Shown here in pieces: positions 1 through 6,737 of a stretch of 15,692 bases of DNA (position 1 is the first letter of the stretch; every line of letters starts with the position of its first letter). The position numbers were made by a program, and so were the translations under genes. The notes beneath the pieces were generated by a model. That model saw only the letters and a list, made by a program, of their open reading frames with translations, had not been told where the DNA came from and did no database searches. The DNA is from Scatosoma sp045655705 (lineage in GTDB: Bacteria > Bacillota > Clostridia > Christensenellales > Borkfalkiaceae), in assembly GCA_045655705.1 (NCBI GenBank), contig JAZOPU010000016.1:1-15692 (forward strand), given 5' to 3'.

Positions 1-17
1 AGCGCGTGTATATAACC

Positions 18-135
<118 letters not shown>

Positions 136-140
136 CCAAA

Positions 141-172
141 AAAAGAAAGTCTTTTTATAGACTTTCTTTTTT
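141..172 (+). terminator. Intrinsic terminator of the rRNA operon
   Basis: A 12-bp perfect stem (141-152 with 159-170) with a 6-nt loop ends in a T-rich run, immediately after the 5S rRNA. It should end the ribosomal transcript before the next promoter at 179. Confidence 0.9.
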
Positions 173-178
173 CTTGCG

Positions 179-207
179 TTGACAGGTTTTTTCGTGTGTG
201 CTATAAT
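179..207 (+). promoter_or_regulatory. Consensus sigma-A promoter for the YczE-like gene
   Basis: A perfect TTGACA (179-184), a 17-bp spacer and a perfect TATAAT (202-207) lie just after the rRNA terminator. The start codon at 231 follows a strong AAGGAAG ribosome binding site at 217-223. Confidence 0.9.
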
Positions 208-230
208 ATATATAATAAGGAAGTGAAGTT

Positions 231-935
231 ATGAAAGTTACCAAAGAAAAAACAATCGAATGGACGAAACGCACGATCGCGTATTTATTAGGACTATTTT
301 TAATTGCCATCGGGATTAGTATCGCTGTCAAAAGCAATCTCGGCGTGTCGCCCGCAAGCTCCCTGCCGTTTGTGCTGAGCAAACGCTTTGCTTCGCTCAC
401 GCTCGGTACTTGGACGACGATCGTCTATTGCGTACTCGTGCTCGTACAACTCGTACTGCTTGGCAAAGAGTTTAAGTGGTACTACTTATTGCAATTCGCC
501 GTATCCACGCTGTTCGGCTTTTTCGTGGACGGTGCGGCTTGGCTTGCGCAGTTTTGCGTGCCCGACGTTTCGCATTATTTATTGCGGCTTTTATATATGC
601 TGATAAGTATGGTGGTTATTGCTTTTGGGATAACGTTGTATCTAACGGCGAATATTATGAGTATGCCTGCGGAAGGGGTAGTGCTTGCCATATCCAAGCG
701 CACGAAATGGCAAGTGCCCACCTGTAAAACGATAGTGGATATGTCGCTTGCTTGTCTTGCGCTGGTGTGCTCGCTTATCTTCTTCCACGGCTTGAACGGT
801 GTGCGCGAAGGTACGCTCATTTCCGCATTCGGGATAGGATTTATCATGAAGCCTATCAATAAATTTATCAAACAACCGTTACGCGATTTTCTCTTTGGAA
901 AGCCCAAACAAGAAAAAACAGGCGACCAGGTATGA
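231..935 (+). CDS. YczE/YitT-type integral membrane protein
   Basis: This 234-residue protein is strongly hydrophobic, with about five or six membrane segments (roughly residues 18-38, 57-78, 83-103, 115-138, 165-186 and 195-212). The segment with SNLGVSPASSLPFVLS and the later IMSMPAEGVVLAIS are two half-repeats of the kind seen in YczE/YyaS/YitT-family proteins. The transport or sensing role of this family is not established, so no substrate is proposed. The start is set by AAGGAAG seven bases upstream and by the consensus promoter. It has an ATGA stop/start overlap with the small gene at 932, so the two are probably translationally coupled. The C-terminal tail after residue 215 is lysine-rich and probably cytoplasmic. 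Confidence 0.75.
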   Translation: MKVTKEKTIEWTKRTIAYLLGLFLIAIGISIAVKSNLGVSPASSLPFVLSKRFASLTLGTWTTIVYCVLVLVQLVLLGKEFKWYYLLQFAVSTLFGFFVDGAAWLAQFCVPDVSHYLLRLLYMLISMVVIAFGITLYLTANIMSMPAEGVVLAISKRTKWQVPTCKTIVDMSLACLALVCSLIFFHGLNGVREGTLISAFGIGFIMKPINKFIKQPLRDFLFGKPKQEKTGDQV

Positions 936-1186
936 AACGAAACAAAAAACAGGCGTTACTTATTATTTTAATCGTCTTTTTCGTCATCTTTTTGGACTCG
1001 GTGCGTGCATTGGCTTTTGATGACAGTCCGTTGATTAAGGTGAGAAAATACTATAACGACGGCGATTTATATTATAAGGACAGCGGGTTGCTGGTTGATA
1101 CTTTTTGTGGAACGAACGGTAAGAAAGATACGGTTATAAAGGGTTTTCGTTATTCGATTTCCGATGACGAAAAAGACAATCGTTAA
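932..1186 (+). CDS. Small exported or membrane-anchored protein, unknown function
   Basis: This 84-residue protein opens with a basic N-terminus (MKRNKKQ) and one hydrophobic segment (about residues 8-28). That is either an uncleaved anchor or a signal peptide; a cleavage after the ALA at 26-28 is possible. The rest is polar and charged, with two neighbouring Tyr-rich stretches and a single Cys in the exported part. Its start codon overlaps the stop of the upstream membrane protein gene (ATGA), which suggests a functional pairing. I do not recognise the family. Confidence 0.65.
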   Translation: MKRNKKQALLIILIVFFVIFLDSVRALAFDDSPLIKVRKYYNDGDLYYKDSGLLVDTFCGTNGKKDTVIKGFRYSISDDEKDNR

Positions 1187-1211
1187 ATAAATTTTATTTA
1201 TCGGATTAAAC

Positions 1212-1230
1212 GGGGCTATTAAGCCCCTTT
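1212..1230 (+). terminator. Short intrinsic terminator
   Basis: GGGGCT (1212-1217) pairs with AGCCCC (1222-1227) across a 4-nt loop, followed by only three T residues. It is a weak but plausible end for the 231-1186 operon. Confidence 0.5.
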
Positions 1231-1281
1231 GAAATTATTTTGGAAAAATTTTAAACCTGACCAAAATTGTCATGTTTATTA

Positions 1282-1290
1282 TGCTACAAT
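1282..1290 (+). promoter_or_regulatory. Extended -10 promoter
   Basis: TGCTACAAT is a TGn-extended -10 element 25 bp before the start codon at 1316. No good -35 lies at the standard spacing; TTGTCA at 1267-1272 is too close. GGAAGG at 1304-1309 serves as the ribosome binding site. Confidence 0.55.
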
Positions 1291-1315
1291 ATCTTAAAAC
1301 TATGGAAGGTGTTTT

Positions 1316-2527
1316 ATGGAAAGAAAGGAAGAAGAATTGAAAGAATTAAGATTTGTAGGCACAAGTGCAGGGACGATTTGCGTAGGAAAAATATGCGACG
1401 AGTGCATTTATAACAGCGGAAAATTTTCCGTGTTTGGCAAACAACCAAGCGCTTGTTGTTTTGACGAAACAGAAAAGTGCTTTGACGGTAATCCTTATTA
1501 TATTTTTACTGCAAGGGATAAAAATAAAGTAAGCATATTTTCTAAATTTCGCGTGCCGTTTGATATGCCAAAAGTGGGTGCAAAAGAAAGGAAAATTCTT
1601 AAACAAGATATAAAAAGTGCGGTTAAAAATTTAGAAGCGTTAGAAAACGGTATTTTGCAAGCACGATACGGCACGACGGAAGAAAAATCATTTTACGATA
1701 TTGAGAACATTTTATTTTACAATATAGGAACGGCGAATTTTAAAAAATCGGCTAAAAACGGGGTGACTTTTTCCAAGGTTGAAAAACAGGAAATGAATAC
1801 CTTGCGGAAAAAGTATAATATTCCTGACGAATACGAGCACTATTACGAATATGCAATTACGCAAAAACACCAAGCACAAGAATTTCCCAGTTTACTTGCA
1901 GAATGGAGAAGTATTTCTTTAAAGTGCGTTGGTTTGACGGCTACAACAAGTTGGAAAAATTTTAAAGAAAATGAAAAAGCAATTCAGCTTTATGATAAGA
2001 TAGATTGTAATGAAAAAGATACGTTTTCGCTTGTTTTAGAAATTGAAAAACCAAAGAATTTACGCTTTAATATTATGACGGCAATGAAACCGCTTTTAGA
2101 CGGCTTGATTTGTGCTTTTCACAGTAGTCAATTTAGCAAAAATGAGTTGGTATATTTTGCTCAAAAATTAAATTGTAACGAAGAATTTCTTACAAGTGAA
2201 CGAATAGAAATTTTAGGAGAACGGAAAAGTAAATTTGTCCAAGAATATCGCAACGGTGTAAAATTTAATCCCGCGGACGATTTGTGTGATTATGTTTTTA
2301 TAACTGTAAAAGAAGGAGAAAGTTGGGCGATTAGCGGAAAAATCTATTCAAGCGTGAAATGTCCGCATTGCGGAAGAAGAAAATTAGGAAAATTGGTCTG
2401 GGGTATGTCTGCGTTTGATGAAGAAATGAAAAAGGCAGAAAGAGCGGGAAGAATAAAGTTTGCGGGGTGTGATATACCTGAAAATAAATCCCGATATTAT
2501 TGTAAATGGTGTAAAAAAGAATTTTAA
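1316..2527 (+). CDS. Unknown cysteine-rich protein with C-terminal zinc ribbon
   Basis: This 403-residue soluble protein is of unknown function. The N-terminus has a cysteine cluster (C22, C27, C30, C47, C48, C55) likely to bind metal. The C-terminus has CPHC (349-352), a lone C385 and CKWC (396-399), with a spacer of the type xxGMSAFDEEMKKAERAGRIKFAGC. This layout resembles a zinc ribbon I have seen at the ends of many bacterial unknown proteins. A middle segment around 262-275 (KPLLDGLICAFHSS) and a later FNPADD look like conserved motifs of an unnamed domain. The gene is visibly richer in A+T than its neighbours, stands alone between terminators and has its own promoter, so recent acquisition is possible. 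No membrane segments or signal peptide are seen. Confidence 0.7.
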   Translation: MERKEEELKELRFVGTSAGTICVGKICDECIYNSGKFSVFGKQPSACCFDETEKCFDGNPYYIFTARDKNKVSIFSKFRVPFDMPKVGAKERKILKQDIKSAVKNLEALENGILQARYGTTEEKSFYDIENILFYNIGTANFKKSAKNGVTFSKVEKQEMNTLRKKYNIPDEYEHYYEYAITQKHQAQEFPSLLAEWRSISLKCVGLTATTSWKNFKENEKAIQLYDKIDCNEKDTFSLVLEIEKPKNLRFNIMTAMKPLLDGLICAFHSSQFSKNELVYFAQKLNCNEEFLTSERIEILGERKSKFVQEYRNGVKFNPADDLCDYVFITVKEGESWAISGKIYSSVKCPHCGRRKLGKLVWGMSAFDEEMKKAERAGRIKFAGCDIPENKSRYYCKWCKKEF

Positions 2528-2533
2528 AGATAA

Positions 2534-2566
2534 AACCCCGCACGTTGTCAAATAGCGTGCGGGGTT
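2534..2566. terminator. Bidirectional intrinsic terminator
   Basis: A perfect 11-bp G+C-rich stem (2534-2544 with 2556-2566) lies between two convergent genes. The better T-run is on the minus strand (ggggtttta), so it serves the DeoR-family gene best. On the plus strand it follows the 403-residue gene by seven bases. Confidence 0.85.
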
Positions 2567-2580
2567 ACAAATTATTAACT

Positions 2581-3339
2581 TTACATAACCACGATGTTCA
2601 TTTCTTTGAACTGATTTTTTAAGCCTTCGGGGAATTCCGCGTCGGTGATAAGCACGTTGATATCTTCCGCACGCGCGAACGTGTAGGGCTTGATTTTGCC
2701 GATTTTCGAGCTGTCGAGCATCATATACGTGAACTTGGCTTTTTTGCAAATGATTTTAAATAAGTCCGCTTCCACTTGCGACGCGCAGGAAAATCCGTTT
2801 TCGGGCGTGAACGCCGCTGCGGAAATGATTGCAAGCTCAAAGTTCGTGTCCGCAAAATATACCGACGAAAAGGACGAAGCCGTGGAAAGGTTGTCTTTAA
2901 TGAGCGGTCCGCCGAGCAGGTTGACGACAACGTTCTTTTTCTTGCAAAGCTCCGTTGCTACGGCAAGTCCGTTGGTGAACACGTTGCAATAGACGTCGGG
3001 CATTTCTTTGGCGAGGTAGAGCGCGGTCGTGCCCGCGTCGATGAAAATGGACGCGCCGACGTCGATAAGTCCCGCCGCTTTTTGTGCGATTTCAATTTTT
3101 TCGTCCGAGTGGATCGCCGTTTTCTTCACGTACGGCTCGCCCGACGTTTTTTGTACGTCCTTGACGGACATAGCACCGCCGCGAACGCGAATAATGCGGC
3201 CTTCTTCTTCCAGCAAAAACAAGTCGCGACGAAGGGTCATCAGCGAAACTTTGGGGAAATATTCGCCCAGTTGTTTCAAGGTAAGCTTTCCGCGCTTGTC
3301 GAGCAGTTCGGCAATTTCCGAAATTCTTTCTCTTTTCAT
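2581..3339 (-). CDS. DeoR/GlpR-family transcriptional regulator
   Basis: This 252-residue protein has full length for the family. Residues 1-55 form the winged HTH, with the characteristic recognition-helix motif MTLRRDLFLLEEEGRI followed by RVRGGA. The sensor domain carries the typical DAGTTALYLA and TNGLAVATEL segments and a C-terminal LDSSKIG phosphate-binding motif. Family members repress sugar or nucleoside catabolic genes and are released by a phosphorylated sugar. No sugar operon is adjacent here, so the target is unknown. The start is supported by AAAAGGAG at 3351-3358 (minus strand) and a good promoter. It is divergent from the HTH gene at 3566 and may regulate it or itself. Confidence 0.9.
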   Translation of the reverse strand: MKRERISEIAELLDKRGKLTLKQLGEYFPKVSLMTLRRDLFLLEEEGRIIRVRGGAMSVKDVQKTSGEPYVKKTAIHSDEKIEIAQKAAGLIDVGASIFIDAGTTALYLAKEMPDVYCNVFTNGLAVATELCKKKNVVVNLLGGPLIKDNLSTASSFSSVYFADTNFELAIISAAAFTPENGFSCASQVEADLFKIICKKAKFTYMMLDSSKIGKIKPYTFARAEDINVLITDAEFPEGLKNQFKEMNIVVM

Positions 3340-3374
3340 AGTGAGTATTTCTCCTTTTTAGACTATCCATATAA

Positions 3375-3403
3375 AATGTATCACAAATTTCCGAAAAATG
3401 CAA
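3375..3403 (-). promoter_or_regulatory. Promoter of the DeoR-family gene
   Basis: On the minus strand, TTGCAT (3398-3403), a 17-bp spacer and TACATT (3375-3380) with an extending TGA lie 36 bp before the start codon. Confidence 0.75.
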
Positions 3404-3414
3404 GCAAATGAAAG

Positions 3415-3434
3415 GTAAAATGTTCAAATTTTAC
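3415..3434. promoter_or_regulatory. Inverted repeat, possible operator between divergent genes
   Basis: GTAAAAT (3415-3421) and ATTTTAC (3428-3434) are perfect inverted arms around a 6-bp centre. They sit just upstream of the DeoR-family -35 box, about 75 bp from the promoter of the divergent gene. The position suits an autoregulatory operator, but no factor can be assigned from sequence alone. Confidence 0.4.
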
Positions 3435-3506
3435 ATTTCCGTTCATAAATTTTCACAAAGTTACCATAAAAAGGGGGTATAATATGGTCAACCGCGGAAA
3501 AAACGA

Positions 3507-3535
3507 TTGCATTTTATGAGCGGGTATGCTATACT
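3507..3535 (+). promoter_or_regulatory. Promoter of the HTH-protein gene
   Basis: TTGCAT (3507-3512), a 17-bp spacer and TATACT (3530-3535) with an extending TGC lie 31 bp before the chosen start. Another TATAAT at 3478-3483 lacks a matching -35. Confidence 0.75.
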
Positions 3536-3565
3536 ATAAAGGAAAAAATACGAGTGGAGAGAGAA

Positions 3566-4201
3566 ATGTACGACTTTATTGCCGATTTAGACGCATATTT
3601 TTGCGAAAAATACGCCAACTACGACAAGCTTTGCGTGTTGCCCGGCTATCGTATGCCAAAAATGCAAACGTCGGAAGTGCGCGAAGACGGAAGAACGTAC
3701 GCCTATACCCTGCCCGCAAACACCATGCGGCTTGCGTTGCAGGAGCAAAGGGACGCGCTTTTAAAATTGCTCAAAGAAAAAATGGTGGATGCGACCTTTT
3801 CCTTTTCTTTTCGACCGCTTGGATTTTTCGCGAGAATGAAAAACAAGTTTTCTTCGTTGGGGTTTGTAAAAATTGCCCGTTTGACGTTTGAAAAATATAA
3901 AAATTCCTTGGAAAATGCAGGCAAGGAATTGGATATTTCTCAGGAAATTTGGAACAATATCAGTAAAGGCAATTTCCTGCCCACGAAAAACACGATTTTA
4001 ACGCTCGCGCTTTCGGCGCACTTAACCAAAGACGACGCGCAAAACCTGCTTGCGGTGTGCGGATATGAATTTGATTATGCGATCGTGAAAGACGTGGTGG
4101 TTTCGTACCTGCTCGAACAAAGGGTGTTCAACGCGCAAATGCTCGAAAGTGCGCTCAAAGAATATAAGGTAGAGAACTTATTCTTTAAAAAAGCCGAATA
4201 A
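3566..4201 (+). CDS. Small HTH-domain protein, putative regulator
   Basis: The ATG at 3566 is preferred over a GTG at 3554 because GGAGAG at 3556-3561 would serve as its ribosome binding site; this gives 211 residues. The C-terminal two thirds (about 95-205) resembles the divergent XRE-like HTH module common in Clostridia. It has the order 'ISKGNFLPTKNTILTLALSAHLTKDDAQNLLAVCGYEF', then a helical tail with VVVSYLLEQRVFNAQMLESALKEY. In that module the segment starting PTKNT is the recognition part. The N-terminal ~90 residues have no recognisable domain. It has its own promoter, and the promoter of the next T-box leader begins five bases after its stop. The regulatory role is inferred from the fold alone. 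Confidence 0.7.
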   Translation: MYDFIADLDAYFCEKYANYDKLCVLPGYRMPKMQTSEVREDGRTYAYTLPANTMRLALQEQRDALLKLLKEKMVDATFSFSFRPLGFFARMKNKFSSLGFVKIARLTFEKYKNSLENAGKELDISQEIWNNISKGNFLPTKNTILTLALSAHLTKDDAQNLLAVCGYEFDYAIVKDVVVSYLLEQRVFNAQMLESALKEYKVENLFFKKAE

Positions 4202-4205
4202 ACGG

Positions 4206-4234
4206 TTGCATTTTTCAAAAACTAATGCTATAAT
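4206..4234 (+). promoter_or_regulatory. Promoter of the cysE-cysS transcript
   Basis: TTGCAT (4206-4211), a 17-bp spacer and a perfect TATAAT (4229-4234) with an extending TGC start immediately after the upstream stop codon. Predicted initiation is near 4241, giving a leader of about 270 nt. Confidence 0.9.
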
Positions 4235-4240
4235 AGACGA

Positions 4241-4500
4241 AATAGAATAACCGAGCGGAAAAAGAGTACGCAAAACGAGTTTTAACAGAGATTCGCGCCA
4301 TAGGCTGAAAGCGCGGAAAAACGAACGGTTGCGGAAAGTGCGTTTTCGCGTTTGAGGTCGGGTTAATCCCCGCGGCTGCCGCCGTTATCAGGCAAAACGA
4401 GGGAAAAAATTATTTTTTCTAAAGTAAAGTGGAACAGCGGACGACAACGCCTTTATATTATGTAGTATGGGTTACTACGTAACGTAAGGGTGATTTTTTT
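4241..4500 (+). ncRNA. T-box leader, predicted to sense uncharged tRNA-Cys
   Basis: The leader has an AGAGA element at 4290-4294, a stem-loop with GCTGAAAGC, and a second domain ending CCGTTATC, as in T-box leaders. A T-box-like core, AAAGTGGAACAGCGG, lies at 4426-4440. The core departs from the usual TGGNACCGCG by one base (A for C). Its UGGA (4430-4433) would pair with a tRNA ending UCCA, matching the U73 of tRNA-Cys. A UGC codon lies at 4330-4332 and another at 4339-4341; either could be the cysteine specifier. The antiterminator (AAAG 4426-4429 with CTTT 4451-4454) competes with the terminator at 4448-4500. The genes downstream make and use cysteine, which fits. Confidence 0.82.
4448..4500 (+). 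terminator. T-box-controlled intrinsic terminator
   Basis: A 20-bp stem (4448-4467 with 4473-4492) pairs fully except for one A-C mismatch, using several G-U pairs, and is followed by seven T residues (4494-4500). Its 5' arm contains the CCTTT needed by the antiterminator, so the two structures are mutually exclusive. Confidence 0.88.
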
Positions 4501-4514
4501 ATGGGAGGTAGAGT

Positions 4515-5159
4515 ATGTGGTTTAAAAACTTACGCGCGGACATCAAAGCGGCGAAAGAGAACGATCCCGCGGCGCGTAGCGCATTTGAAATTTGGCTCAC
4601 GTATTCGGGCGTGCATGCTTTGTCGTGGCATAGAGTGGCGCACTTTTTTTATAAAATAAAATTAAAACTACTTGCGAGAATTATCTCGCAAACCGCGCGT
4701 TTTTTCACGGGCGTGGAGATCCACCCCGCGGCAAAAATTGAAGGCGGGGTGTTTATCGACCACGGCTCGGGCGTGGTGATCGGTGAAACGGCGGAAGTGC
4801 ATAAGGGCACGGTGATTTATCAGGGCGTGACGCTGGGCGGTACGGGTAAAGAACGCGGAAAACGCCACCCCACGATTATGGAAAACGTGACGCTTTCAGC
4901 GGGGGCAAAGGTGCTTGGCGGGTTTACCGTCGGTAAGGGCGCGAAAATCGGTGCGGGCGCGGTGGTATTAAAGGAAGTTCCGCCGTATGCAACGGTCGTG
5001 GGCGTGCCGGGGCGTATCGTGCGTATACGCCACCCCGAAACGGAAGAGCATAGCGGGATTATCGCGACGATTGCACTCAATAAAGAGCTTTCAGAGCAAA
5101 GCGAAGAACGCGCCAAAGAGCTTGCGCGTATCGCGGAAGAAGAAAGAAGTAAGAAGTAA
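4515..5159 (+). CDS. cysE: Serine O-acetyltransferase
   Basis: CysE makes O-acetylserine from serine and acetyl-CoA, the first committed step of cysteine synthesis. The 214-residue length matches the short Firmicute form, which lacks the extended N-terminus of the E. coli enzyme. A helical N-terminal part (1-60) is followed by a left-handed beta-helix of hexapeptide repeats (about 66-170). D82-H83 in IDHGSGVVIGE are the expected catalytic pair. The loop GGTGKERGKRHPTI and the final GVPGRIVR are also typical. The C-terminal 40 residues are charged and helical. GGGAGG at 4503-4508 sets the start. cysS follows 25 bp later under the same T-box leader, so both respond to cysteine shortage. Confidence 0.95.
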   Translation: MWFKNLRADIKAAKENDPAARSAFEIWLTYSGVHALSWHRVAHFFYKIKLKLLARIISQTARFFTGVEIHPAAKIEGGVFIDHGSGVVIGETAEVHKGTVIYQGVTLGGTGKERGKRHPTIMENVTLSAGAKVLGGFTVGKGAKIGAGAVVLKEVPPYATVVGVPGRIVRIRHPETEEHSGIIATIALNKELSEQSEERAKELARIAEEERSKK

Positions 5160-5184
5160 CTTCGTCAAGGAAAGGAGAAAATTT

Positions 5185-6624
5185 ATGAAAATTTACAATT
5201 CGTTTACCAAGAGAAAAGAAGAATTTACACCGCTTGAAGGAAATCAAGTAAAAATGTACGCGTGCGGGATCACGGTCTCGGGCGAAGCGCATATCGGGCA
5301 CGGCTATCAGGCGCTTATCTACGATATTATGCGTAAATATCTCAAAAAATCGGGCTATGACGTGACGTATGCCCGCAACTATACGGACGTGGACGATAAA
5401 ATTATCGCCAAATCCCACGAAACGGGTATTCCCGCGGATAAATACGCGGAAATGATGATTGAAAATATCAACGGCATTATGACGAAGTTTGCCGTGGACG
5501 ATCCCGACGTTTGGCTCAAAGCCACGCAAAATATCGACAATATCATTTCGTTCGTGCAAACGCTGATTGAGAAAAAACACGCTTATGCAACTAAGAACGG
5601 CGACGTGTATTTCGACGTGGCGAGCTTTCCTGCCTACGGTCAGCTTTCCAACCGTAAAATCGAAGACGCGCTCGACGGCGTGCGCGTGGATAACGACGAA
5701 GAAAAGAAAAACGCCTACGATTTCGCGCTTTGGAAGAGTGCGAAAGCAGGGGAGATTTCTTGGGATTCGCCTTGGGGCAAGGGTAGACCGGGTTGGCATA
5801 TCGAATGTTCGGCAATGAACCGCGCGGCGTTCGGCGATCAAATTGATATTCACGGCGGGGGCAGGGATTTGATTTTCCCGCACCACGAAAACGAAATTGC
5901 GCAAACGGAAGCGCTCACGGGCAAACGGTTTGTAAAATATTGGACGCATAACGGACTTATCAAAGTCAACGGGCAAAAAATGAGTAAGTCGCTGGGCAAT
6001 AGCTTGTTGCTTTCCGAGCTTTTGGAAAAATATTCGGACGAGGCGATCAAGTTCGCCTTGCTCCAAACCAACTACCGCAACGATATCAATATCACCGACG
6101 ATTTATTCCCCGATGCGGAAAAGCATTTATACGAATTTTATCAAACGCTTGCAAGCGTGGATAAGGTAATGGAAAAACTGCGTGGAATGGAGCTTACGCT
6201 CTCTTCTGACGACGCGATTGCGGCGGCGGAAGCATCGGCAAAGGTGGATAGCGAATTTAACGCGTGTATGGACGACGATTTCAACACCGCGCTCGCGCTT
6301 TCCAACCTGTTCGGATATTTCAAGGAAACAAAAAAATTGCTCGCGGAAAACAAGCTGTTTACCGCGCTTGCGTATGCGGTGCAAATTCGCAAAACGTATT
6401 CTCTTCTTGGAATGTTCAAAAAGAACGCGCAAGAATATCTGGCGTGGTATGATACAAAGAACGCTTCGGATATTCCCGACGAGGTGCAAGCGATTGCAAA
6501 AGAACGTTTTGAGGCGCGCCAAAACAAGGACTGGGCAAAGAGCGACGAGCTTCGCGATAAACTCGCAAGTCTGGGCTTTTCGGTAAAAGACAGCAAAACG
6601 GGCTATGAACTGATTAAAAACTAA
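5185..6624 (+). CDS. cysS: Cysteinyl-tRNA synthetase
   Basis: CysS attaches cysteine to tRNA-Cys using ATP. The 479-residue class I enzyme is complete. The HIGH motif lies at 36-39 and KMSKS at 265-269. The zinc ligands that select cysteine align as C27, C208, H233 and E237. The segment after C27 reads GITVSGEAHIGH rather than the more common GPTVYDYAHIGN. The C-terminal anticodon-binding region ends with a KSDELRDKLASLGFSVKDS helix typical of the family. The start at 5185 is fixed by AAAGGAG at 5171-5177; an upstream in-frame extension runs back through cysE and is not coding. It is co-transcribed with cysE. Confidence 0.97.
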   Translation: MKIYNSFTKRKEEFTPLEGNQVKMYACGITVSGEAHIGHGYQALIYDIMRKYLKKSGYDVTYARNYTDVDDKIIAKSHETGIPADKYAEMMIENINGIMTKFAVDDPDVWLKATQNIDNIISFVQTLIEKKHAYATKNGDVYFDVASFPAYGQLSNRKIEDALDGVRVDNDEEKKNAYDFALWKSAKAGEISWDSPWGKGRPGWHIECSAMNRAAFGDQIDIHGGGRDLIFPHHENEIAQTEALTGKRFVKYWTHNGLIKVNGQKMSKSLGNSLLLSELLEKYSDEAIKFALLQTNYRNDINITDDLFPDAEKHLYEFYQTLASVDKVMEKLRGMELTLSSDDAIAAAEASAKVDSEFNACMDDDFNTALALSNLFGYFKETKKLLAENKLFTALAYAVQIRKTYSLLGMFKKNAQEYLAWYDTKNASDIPDEVQAIAKERFEARQNKDWAKSDELRDKLASLGFSVKDSKTGYELIKN

Positions 6625-6627
6625 CCC

Positions 6628-6656
6628 AAAAAGCCTGATGAAAATCAGGCTTTTTT
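6628..6656 (+). terminator. Intrinsic terminator after cysS
   Basis: A 12-bp stem (6628-6639 with 6644-6655) with a GAAA loop ends in a run of six T residues. It closes the cysE-cysS operon. Confidence 0.92.
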
Positions 6657-6676
6657 GGTATTTTGCACTCGTTTAC

Positions 6677-6705
6677 TTGACAAAATCCGCGCGCGCGTAT
6701 ATAAT
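6677..6705 (+). promoter_or_regulatory. Consensus sigma-A promoter of alaS
   Basis: A perfect TTGACA (6677-6682), a 17-bp spacer containing alternating CG, and a perfect TATAAT (6700-6705). The start codon lies 32 bp downstream, with AAAGGT at 6725-6730. Confidence 0.92.
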
Positions 6706-6737
6706 GGAAAAGAAAAAAATTAAAAAAGGTAGACGAT

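Noticed and set aside
4241..4500. SAM or other metabolite riboswitch upstream of cysE
   Set aside because: The T-box-like UGGA core, antiterminator and terminator arrangement account for the leader, and no metabolite-riboswitch core was seen.
4987..5184. N-terminal extension of cysS
   Set aside because: The extension lies inside cysE in another frame, and the AAAGGAG before 5185 gives the usual family start.
5077..6066. Long minus-strand frame opposite cysS (329 codons)
   Set aside because: It is an antisense shadow; cysS on the plus strand is complete and has all catalytic motifs.
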